From positions 2,480,001 through 2,544,000 of the forward strand of contig JAMWBK010000002.1 in NCBI GenBank assembly GCA_029953675.1: a stretch of 64,000 bases of DNA, in the 5' to 3' direction. The notes under the pieces are model-generated. The model had not been told where the DNA came from and ran no database searches. It saw only the letters and a list, made by a program, of their open reading frames with translations. Of this stretch, positions 11,248-19,950 are shown piece by piece (the stretch's first letter is position 1; each line of letters begins with the position of its first letter). The DNA is from Rhodosorus marinus (taxonomy: Eukaryota; Rhodophyta; Stylonematophyceae; Stylonematales; Stylonemataceae). A program made the position numbers and the translations under genes.

Positions 11248-12775
11248 ATTGCATGACTTCTATCCGAACAAAAACCTCTCTTGCTCAGAGCACTAATGCT
11301 TCAAGTCAGTTCCGTAAGTGCTCGCCCGTTGCTTTTCAGAGCACCCTTGCCCCTCCTCTCGTTTAGACCCTTGACTCGAGCTTTGTAAGCCACCGAAAGA
11401 GAAGTAAGCTGATCTTTCTCCCTTTCAACGTGCAAAGCTGGTCTGGTTTAATACGAATTGGGCCTAGTATCCCGTATGTGGGCAAGTCTTGTGTTGGCAT
11501 AATGACCTCTCGCACACAGAAGCGGATTTCACAGAGCAAATGGTTCATGTTCTGACGCCGTTTATTTCATGAACCGTTCATGGCTGTATCAGGGGAAACT
11601 TGACTCTCAGCTCCTTGCATGCTGCTAATAGCGTCAAAGACAGTATCAAAGTGCCTTGACGTATAACCAGCTGGGTGCAGATCTGAACATGGGCGTAGTT
11701 TCTCAGGTGCTCAGCCAAAAGGGAGACTGCGCGGGTAATAAGAACCTACGAATGGTCGAAGAATTGCTTGGACTGCCTCTCAACTGCGGCTGTGGAGTAC
11801 TACCGACCGAAAGCATTTGCCTTAATCTTTCTGTAATCTCGTGCTCGGACGTACACCCTAGCTTTTGCATACAAAGACGCCCTCCGGATGTTCACAGCAG
11901 AGCATTCTCGTCAACAAAAGCAGATCAAAGAGCAAAATATGTCCGGCTCCGCCTACTGAACTCCTGTCTCGGTGAACCCATGATTATTTTAACCAGCGAG
12001 CGCGCTGTTTCCGCTGCCAGCTCCTGATCGCTTAAACAGACTTCCTCCCCCTGCTTGAATGGCGCATATTCAGGGCACGTCCAGAATCGGCATCTCTTAA
12101 AAATTTTGGGTTGAAAGAATTAACGAGAACCTCGGGAGCGGACTTTCAAACCTTTTGGGTACTGCTTGCATCCACATCAGAAGATACTTGCTCGGTCAAA
12201 CATCCCAATTCAAGTTCGCAATCCTCTGAACATTGAGAAGGCGTGGATATTCTATCGCTCATACTTTCAATTCAGAGTCTAGTACTCAGTTTGGTTGAAA
12301 AAGGCTCTATCTGAAGCTTAAAGTCAATCCCCAAAGGCCGCAACCATCCTCAACTCTGCTCATCGAAAGCCAAATCTCCATTTTCCTTCGAAATAGTCCC
12401 AACTCCATTGTGTACCATTCGCCAACTCGGACGCAGAGATTTGGGCCGGGAAAATTTATCGGCTAATTGATTAAGTGAAAAGGGAGCGTTGGCATTGAAT
12501 TTTGTTGTATGAAACGAAGTTTCTAGTAGGAACGAGTTTCCTGTCAATTGACTTTGACGGTATAAAAACGGATGTGAGAGAATACTTTCGAGGCTGGGTT
12601 TGGGTGGAAGGGTTGAAGGGCTGCTGAAGGAGCTTCGGTAGGGTCCAGGTGCTTGCGTTGAGTGTATAGGCTGGCTAACCCTACTGGTTCTTTCATGAAT
12701 CCGATTTCCATGGTCGACTGAAGGTTGCTCTTGGGTTTCGTGGAGTTCGTGACGCGTCTAGAGTGTTTTTCAAGT
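11248..12775. other. Divergent intergenic region ERCC8 / KIN17
   Basis: This 1.5-kb stretch lies between two divergent genes. It contains a 123-codon open frame (11656-12027) whose translation I do not recognise and whose composition looks unbiased. Nothing else stands out. Confidence 0.4.
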
Positions 12776-14438
12776 ATGGGGAAGGATGGGTTCTTAACCC
12801 CCAAGGCCATCGCCAATCGGATAAAGGCGAAGGGCTTGCAGAAGCTCAAGTTTTATTGTCAGATGTGTGACAAGCAGTGCCGTGACGCGAATGGGTTCAA
12901 ATGTCATAAAGAGTCGGAAGGGCATCAGAGAATGATGCTCTTGTTTGCAGAGAGTTCTGACAAGTATATAAAAGACTTCTCGGATCAGGTGAGGGATCTC
13001 ACATGCTAGCACTTTACTTGTTGCTCTTTGTGTTCGCATACTCACAGTTTGTTTCTACCCACAGTTCCTTGAGGGATACCTGGATATCCTCCGACACAGG
13101 TTTGGCACTAAGCAAGTGAAGGCTAACGCCGTCTATCAGGAGTATATTAAGGATCGTCATCATGTACATATGAATTCAACGAAATGGGCAACATTGTCAG
13201 AATTTGTCGCGTGGTTGGGACGCGAAGGACTTTGTGCAGTAGAAGAGAAGGAAGAGGGATGGTACATTGCCTACATAGACCGAAAGGTTACGGAGAGATC
13301 CCGAAAAGTGAGGAGAACTTAATCCCATTCGCGAAGGTTTGTAGATGCTAATAAACTCTCCTCAATTTTTCCCTTACGTCAGGCTGCAGAGATGGAGGAG
13401 AAGAGACTGAGGGAGGCCGAATTGGCTGACAGAAAAATTGAAAGAAAAATGAAGAAAGCGCGTCTCGAAACGCCCGCGGAAGAAGAAAGGAACACTGAAC
13501 TCGTACGGGACAAAAACCTTACAGTAGGTTGGAGAACGATCATCGCTCATTACTCTGTCGATCATATCTAAAACCCGCGGCTACTCGTCTCTCGGATAGG
13601 TCGGTTTGGAAATCAAGAGCAAGAGGTTCCAGCCGGCAGTACCCTCAGGCGGGTCCAAGAAGGGCGATGTGTTTCGAAACGGACTGCTGAGCGGGGAAGA
13701 AATCGAAGAGCCAAGGAAAAAGAACGATTCAAGCAGGGAGAAGACCTCAGCCTTAGATGAAATCCGACAGGAGCAGGAGAAGCAACAGAGAGCAAAACAA
13801 AGCAAACGGTTTGATAACTGGCTCTTTGAGGGGATTTCAGTGAAGGTACGGCAGGAAAATGCGAAGCCCACAGCCCCGTCGGAGGCTTGGGTGAAGAAGT
13901 TAATGTTCATCGGTCCGGAATGGAGTGTACGATCGTGTCGAGTTAACCAGCTAGTCCAGTTGCTAAACAGAGAGTCTTAAACTTTGCAGATTGTCGACAA
14001 GCATTTAGCCGATGGAAAGTACTACAAGAAGAAAGGAGAGGTCGTAGAAGTTATGGACGAGTTTGTTGCTATTGTCAGGCCATTTGACCACGAAAAAGTG
14101 AAGCTCCAAATTGATCAAGAAGGACTGGAAACAGTGATCCCGAAACCTGGAGGTATCTCTCAAGCATGTTCACCACCTAGCATGTTCACCACCTTGCAAG
14201 CCCCTTCTTGAAGTTCGAGCAGAGTATTTTATTCCTGGTCTGATTCTCGTATATTAAAACTGTTTCGTGCCCAGGTGAGGTCCTCGTTCTGAACGGCTAT
14301 CAACGTGGAAACCGGGGTACTCTGGATGAGATCGACGAAAGGAACTTTTGCGTATCTATCAGAATGCAAGAAGGTCCGATTAAAGGGCGAGTTGTCGAAA
14401 AGGTTTCATACGAAGATGTCTCCCGGTGGTTGGGGTAA
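12776..14438 (+). CDS. KIN17: KIN17 DNA/RNA-binding protein
   Basis: KIN17 is a conserved nuclear protein linked to DNA replication, repair and RNA processing. The start is GKDGFLTPKAIANRIKAKGL, followed by the CCHH zinc finger (CQMCDKQCRDANGFKCH...H). The winged-helix-like KIN17 domain follows: FLEGYLDILRHRFGTKQV and HMNSTKWATLSEFVAWLG. A charged middle is next (LDEIRQEQEKQQRAKQSKR). Last come two SH3/KOW-like units, one starting IVDKHLADGKYYKKKGEV and reaching LETVIPKPG, and one with VLVLNGYQRGNRGTLDEI. The protein ends VSYEDVSRWLG at 14436. Introns occur near 12989-13064, 13313-13382, 13525-13600, 13844-13989 and 14154-14274. Length and order match the family throughout. Confidence 0.95.
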
Positions 14439-14728
14439 AACAGAGGGGCTCCGGTTAACCTTGGAGCAAAAACATAGATTTCCTACGAGCCTGTTTGATT
14501 TTCGTTTGCGGTTTCTGCAACCCTATTTATTTTCTTTGATTTGCCCACAATATTTCGCTGCCAGTGGGATCTTGGTGCAATCTACTTCATGAAGCCAATC
14601 ATCTTGGGCGGAAAAGAAAGATTGCAATTTGATGTACATAAAGTGAATGAAGAATGACCAGACTCGTAGACTTCAACTCACATACAGTTTGCAAAAAAAA
14701 CAAGAACAGTTTGCAGACGAGTCCAAGT

Positions 14729-16378
14729 TTACTTTCCTCCACCCCCTCTCCTCCTCTTCTTCGAATTGGGCTCGTTGCTGCTTCCTGGAGTGGCCGGGCC
14801 TCCCTTTCGTTGTGAGTTGGGCGTCGATCGTCCGGCGTTGTTCCTGTTATTCGGAGTTTGGTTGCCTCGCTTGCCTGGAGTCTGTCCTGGTTTTCCCGGT
14901 GTACCACCACCACGTGGGGTCTGTTGCTGCTTTCCTGGAGTTCCCTTCTGCTGACCCTTTCCTTGCGCTGATGGCGTTCCCGGTTTACCCCCTTTGGGAG
15001 TAGAGAACTGCTTCCCCTGTGTACCCCCCTTAACTGGAGTTCTGTCCTTAGGCTGAGGAGCTTTTGCAGGTGTACCCTTCCGCTGCTGAATCTGTGTAGC
15101 AAGGCCCAGAAGTGAGATAGATAAGAACCAAGGACGTGGAAACGGACGGTCCGGGAGGTAGAAGACAAATGTTTTCCCAATACCTTTGACTTTGGCTTCA
15201 AGTCTACTTCTTCTTCTTCGTCATCATCATCCTCGTCATCATCATCATCGTCATCCTCGTCATCATCGTCATCATCGTCATCATCGTCATCATCGTCATC
15301 ATCGTCATCATCGTCATCATCGTCATCATCGTCATCATCCTCGTCGTCCTCGTCATCGTCATCGCCGTCCTCCTCCGCAATTGCATCGAGAAGCGATTTT
15401 CCGCTCTTTCCCTTCTTCGCAACTACAGCGGCTTTGGTTTTCTTCAATGCCACCTCCTCTTCATCGTCGTCGTCGTCATCATCATCATCGTCGTCATCAT
15501 CATCATCATCATCGTCGTCATCGTCATCATCATCGTCGTCGTCGTCATCGTCATCGTCATCATCATCTTCATCATCATCGAGGTCAGCGCGACCAAGCTC
15601 CTCAATGGTAACACCTCCCTAAATCCAGAAACGAACTAATCAGCACTTGGACGACCAAATGGTACAAATCCAAGGGAGGCGACCAGCGCAGGAGAAAAGC
15701 GGCATCAATCCGTTTTCGTACCTTTTTAGGAGGAGCTTCAAGAAGTGGCACTTCCTCTTCCTGGTCGTCGTCATCCATATCCATGAACGAGTCTTCGTAA
15801 TCGTCAATTAGATCACTGTCGTCGTCATCATCGTCAGCGTCCTCGTCGTCGCTCATGAGGAAGCCAATATTTCCTGTGAGATGAACCTATTAGATAAGAT
15901 ATCAGTGAAAGACAATAGAGTCAGTCGCGATACCGCAGCAGGTAGGCAAACAGTTTTGTAGAAACGATAGATCTTACAGGATTCGGTCCAAGAACGGAGA
16001 AGCTGCACTCCACCTCTCCAGCAAAATTAATATCAAGCGAGAAGCAGTCCACCTTTCCAGCCGTAAGGACGCACAATGCATAAGTCTTTTCATCGACCGT
16101 AACCTGAACCACTGATCTCGCCCCCTCCTTCCAATCCTTGGAGTAGATCTCAGCTCCGAGCGAAACCATGCTCAGATGCAAGTTCTCGCCCTCCTCCAGC
16201 TGTACAGCCTCGGGCTTGTCAGGCTTAACCTGCAAACCTATCCCAAGTGAAAAGAAGAAACGCGGTTGTCAGCACCATGCCCTCAATGAAGCGGGCCAAA
16301 AGCAGACCATCAAAAAGCGATAAGATCTCAAAAACCCCAAATTGGGAGCACCCACTCACCCCAAAACAACGTCTCCAT
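14729..16378 (-). CDS. Nucleoplasmin/HD2-like nuclear protein with poly-Asp tracts
   Basis: The N-terminus is a nucleoplasmin-like domain of the kind found in plant HD2 proteins and in nuclear FKBPs: METLFWGLQVKPDKPEAV, LHLSMVSLGAEIYSKDWKEG, ALCVLTAGKVDCFSLDINF. Such domains form pentamers and serve histone chaperoning or chromatin-associated roles in the nucleolus. A long acidic region follows, with two near-pure Asp runs (encoded at about 15206-15376 and 15455-15581) and a lysine-rich spacer (KKTKAAVVAKKGKSGKSLLD) that resembles a nuclear localisation signal. The basic C-terminus repeats T-P-x-K-like units (KGTPAK, RTPVKGG, STPKGGKPGTP, KGTPGK, QTPGKRG), typical of DNA-minor-groove or RNA contact. 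There is no FKBP domain and no zinc finger, so neither name fits fully. The stop is at 14729 and there are at least four introns. Confidence 0.8.
15206..15376. repeat. Trinucleotide repeat coding poly-Asp (first tract)
   Basis: This is an imperfect tandem of TCA/TCG/TCC triplets on the plus strand with a strong 6-nt and 9-nt sub-periodicity (for example CATCATCGT repeated). On the minus strand it reads GAT/GAC/GAG, which is Asp with a few Glu in the nucleoplasmin-like gene. Confidence 0.9.
15455..15581. repeat. Trinucleotide repeat coding poly-Asp (second tract)
   Basis: This is a second CAT/CGT triplet array, about 125 bp long and separated from the first by about 80 bp coding a basic spacer. 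Its unit order differs from the first tract, so it is not a simple copy of it. It codes Asp on the minus strand. Confidence 0.9.
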
Positions 16379-18343
16379 CGTCTGCTACGATCCGAAAGAC
16401 ACCACCAATCCAACCACACGTGATACCCGATCAAAGGATCTGCACTCCCTCGTGTTTAAAAAGAAAAACCCTGGAAACCCAGAAGAAAACCGGATTCCAA
16501 CCAACAAATACGGGCTACAGTTTTTGCAATACAAACATATCCAAAACTTTTCATCAGGCTGACCACCCCCTTCCCCATCCCAATAGCCGGCGCCCAGCAC
16601 TCTATCTAACGATGAACATCCCCCTCACCATCCGCGTGACCCGAAACCCTCCCAAAAGGAGCAACCGGTAAAAGCAATGACTTCCAATATTTTTAGAGGC
16701 CTCTCCTTCCAAAGTCCAACTTCCATTGCCAATGAAACAAATGAAACCAAAATCCACCACCCCTCAATACTATTTACAATCTGCTTGGTCAGGTCGGTTT
16801 ACAAAACAAAAACCCTTTAATTATTTCTTCAATATCCTTATTCTTATTTTCAGCATATTTTCTGGGAGGGTTACTCGTTTGGAATGGAACCCCCCAGGGT
16901 AGAACGACCAAGCTTGCCATTTCGATTTTATTTTTTTTGCTCTCGATTCCGGCGGTGACGGATATTTTTCTTGTCCGTGAATCTGTGTAATTTCTTCTAA
17001 GCAACGTAAAGTTGCTTTTTAAAATATGTTTTGTGACTCAAGTCTTCTTTTAGAATGTGTTTGGAACAAAAACTTCACATTCACGCGAAATTGTCATGAA
17101 TAAGGGTAAGTGAGGTCCTGAAATAGATCTTAAAACGTTTTATGAAATGTGTAGTTTTTGTATTTATATACCGAGTGTTATAAAACTAATTTGCTATTTT
17201 AATCATTTTATTGATAGTTGCGATTATGTTGTGATAATATTGTAAAACTCTGTGAGTTTTACCCTCACCAAATATTTCGAGATGACGAGGCTGTCGCTCT
17301 TACGAGTGGCGAGGCAACTCACGGTTTGAAACAGGTCGACTTAAAGTTTCCTTGGTGCGCAATCCTGACGCATATAACATGACGTGCTTCCTGTTGGACT
17401 GCCCCAGCAAACCCGGACGTGGACTTGTCAATGAGACATGAGAACAGGCTTCCTAGTGTTTCCGGCTGAATACGATCACCCTTCAATGAGTTGGCTTCTT
17501 CAGTTCGACTTGTGCTAACAAATCATCGGCTCGAGAGACTGAGCGTCACTGAGAGTGGAGCAACTCTTGAGACCTATGAAACCCAAAGTTGTTCAGTCAA
17601 CTGAGGAGATGATCGATAATGGACTATGGGTGAATGTTCTCATCGCTCTCCAACCCATCACTGGTCGAGATTGAATCCTGCTGGTTCACCTCAACTTGGG
17701 AAGGTTTCAGTCATGTGGATTGACATTGTCCTACACTGGCGTACATGTGAAGGGAGTCTTCTGGCGAAGCCAAGCAGTAGTTAAAAGCAATTTTCCAGGC
17801 CTTGGTGCCCACCTTTACCGGGAGCGATCCTTCTCAAAGGACGAGCCAACTTTAAAGTCGCAAATCAGGGTATTTCAAAAACTGCTTTTCGAGTTTTATA
17901 GTAAGTATTTCTAGCATTTAAATTCAAACTAGATTTATTGGTGGAAAAATTATCGCCCATAATTTCAATATATTATGACAGTATTCATTTCTTCCTTCCG
18001 TTCTATAACGGCGAGGAAGGATGCATTTAGTAAGAATCTCGCTCGGCGCTCTAGGGTTTGGCTCCGAGACTGGGACGACATAGCAATTGCTCTGGGCTTT
18101 TGGGCGAGATTTTCTCATCATTAATTTAGCTCGGCGCTGTAATACCATATATGGTCTGCATCGAGAGGCTTTTTGGGGATCAACGACTGAAGCGACTGGT
18201 GTTAGAGTCCTGTGGGGTTCGGGTCTGGTTCGTAGGGTTTCATGAGGATCGTATTGGAGAGCCGTTTTCTGGATGGAGTGAAAATCTGCAGCTAACGGAA
18301 AATCAGAGGGATCTGGCAGATTGAGTTTCAGCACTTGCCGAGG
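16379..18343. other. Divergent intergenic region nucleoplasmin-like / PLD-like
   Basis: This holds almost 2 kb without a gene I can name. The left part is C-rich on the plus strand (leader of the minus-strand gene). The part from 16790 to 17240 is AT-rich. From 17270 to 17880 base composition rises towards coding-like GC and short open stretches occur in several frames (longest 17696-17914), which may be a decayed element. I could not match it to a family. Confidence 0.35.
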
Positions 18344-19636
18344 ATGGCGGACTTTGAGAGCTTCTTTGGCACTGCTGGCCCCTTGGAGGTGACTGTTCAT
18401 GGATCGAACACAAGTCTGGACTGGAAGAGCATTGCTAGGGCGAAGCAGTTTAAGACTGGGAGCTTTGGATGGTATGGGAGCGGCAGGACAAGTTGCAGTT
18501 GGGATGGGGTTGAATCGGATGTGGTTCTGAGTCTAAGCGTGACCGTCCTCGGAAGCAAGAAGAACACCGACGAGCTTGAGAGCAAAGAAGCCTCGTCTAA
18601 GGCTAGGACTCAAACGCTAGACCTTGAGCTCTTTCAGGGACTTTCGAGCGCTGATAGCACAGACTTCGATTTGTCGACAAAGACACCGGCTTACAGGGAA
18701 CAAAATTGTGGGCCAGACCATACTCAAGCGCAGAGCCAGGAGCTGAAAGTACGACCGCACGCAGAAAATCCTCAGCCACAGGGTAACGATGGAAATTCAA
18801 GGCCTGCGCCGGGAGTACCTATCGGTCACGGGACTAAACCAGCTCCTGGTGCGAAGAAGAACCAGACACAGTCGGAACAAGTAAATCGCAACCCCCCCGA
18901 TGCGTGGGGTAATACTGGGTTCAGCACCAGCCATGCCCAAATTCAGAGCTTCCAAGCTGGTCGAACGATAAAGAAACAGGGACCCAGCCCGGGGAGCTCT
19001 GCCGAGAGTAAACCTGTCGGTCGAGGGATTGTGCCGAACGGAGTCTGGGACGATAGGGGGGTGAGCGACAATTTCGCACATGTGGATAGCTACTTTAAGA
19101 GCAAACTTGTCATCACCGAGCCCTATGTGAAGCAGCACTTCAACGAAGTTTTGTTCTTTCCGGACAAATCTGGTAACAACGTGAAGAAAGTTCTCTACTA
19201 CATAAGCTCCTCAAAGAACACTTTAGACGTGTGCGTCTACGCCTTCACAGACGACCGATTCAAAGACGCGCTGCTAGATCTTCACAAACGCGGAGTTCGA
19301 ATAAGAGTGCTATCCGATGAGACGATGTCCAAGGTTAAAGGCGCAGATGCACATGAACTCTTCGTCAACGGCATTCAGGTTCGCCTCGGCGGTGCGAGCT
19401 CGTACACAAGCATGCATCACAAGTTTGCGGTTGTGGATGACACGATCCTCTTGTCAGGCAGCTTCAATTGGACAGTGCAAGGAAGCAAGAAAAATTATGA
19501 GAACGTGATTATCACCTCAGATCCGAGGCTTATCAAAACCTTCTCCTGCGAATTTGGAAGACTCTGGGGTTCAATTGACAAGATTCCGTCCGCGACGGAT
19601 AAGCAACCACCGGAGAAACCAGACGGGAAACCGTGA
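18344..19636 (+). CDS. PLD6/Zucchini-like single-HKD phospholipase D protein
   Basis: This intronless gene codes 430 aa. Residues about 250-410 form one phospholipase D domain with a single HKD motif (HHKFAVVDDTILLSGSFNWT, with H358, K360 and D365). Neighbouring conserved text includes LDVCVYAFTDDRFKDALLDL and GVRIRVLSD. Single-HKD proteins such as PLD6/Zucchini and bacterial Nuc act as dimers, as nucleases or cardiolipin hydrolases. Unlike animal PLD6 there is no N-terminal membrane anchor. Residues 1-75 instead form a compact domain with FGWYGSGRTSCSWDG and VVLSLSVTVLGSKK, which I do not recognise. A low-complexity linker rich in Gln, Pro, Ser and Asn follows (about 80-240). The start is the ATG at 18344. 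The gene ends 314 bp before the end of the convergent GT-sulfotransferase gene. Confidence 0.85.
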   Translation: MADFESFFGTAGPLEVTVHGSNTSLDWKSIARAKQFKTGSFGWYGSGRTSCSWDGVESDVVLSLSVTVLGSKKNTDELESKEASSKARTQTLDLELFQGLSSADSTDFDLSTKTPAYREQNCGPDHTQAQSQELKVRPHAENPQPQGNDGNSRPAPGVPIGHGTKPAPGAKKNQTQSEQVNRNPPDAWGNTGFSTSHAQIQSFQAGRTIKKQGPSPGSSAESKPVGRGIVPNGVWDDRGVSDNFAHVDSYFKSKLVITEPYVKQHFNEVLFFPDKSGNNVKKVLYYISSSKNTLDVCVYAFTDDRFKDALLDLHKRGVRIRVLSDETMSKVKGADAHELFVNGIQVRLGGASSYTSMHHKFAVVDDTILLSGSFNWTVQGSKKNYENVIITSDPRLIKTFSCEFGRLWGSIDKIPSATDKQPPEKPDGKP

Positions 19637-19950
19637 GTGCGGCCTCATTCAAAAGCCAGCAGACCAGCGCGTTTGAGCTTTCCGAAGCCGCTCTCCAGGT
19701 TGCCATACCGTGCCGAGAGTCGGCTTCTACCGCTCTGCACAAGATGAGGCAATCGCTTGCGGATTAACGTAAACCCTAGTCGTTCCAGTTGTAGTCGGCT
19801 GCACGTGCGACACAGGAGAGTACCATGGACTCGCAGAAGAGATAATACAGACCGCATATTTATAGAATTAATGAACGCTTTTATTCATTGAACAAAATTT
19901 CTTTACCACAATATAATGGATTGCTGTTTCCGGCTGTACCTGAGAACTTT
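19637..19950. other. Convergent intergenic region PLD-like / GT-sulfotransferase
   Basis: This 314-bp stretch lies between two stop codons and presumably holds both 3' untranslated regions. The AT-rich part at 19855-19920 may contain the polyadenylation signals. No gene is seen. Confidence 0.4.

Noticed and set aside
13266-13382. Possible frameshift in KIN17 after YIDR
   Set aside because: The DPEK-like text in another frame is tempting, but the normal frame reads through to a GTGAGG donor and splices in phase to AAEMEEKRL.
15186-15611. Long histidine-rich or serine-rich plus-strand frames
   Set aside because: They are the reverse-frame reading of the GAT/GAC repeat coding poly-Asp in the minus-strand nucleoplasmin-like gene.
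14729-16378. FK506-binding protein assignment
   Set aside because: No peptidyl-prolyl isomerase domain follows the acidic region; only a T-P-x-K-rich tail is present.
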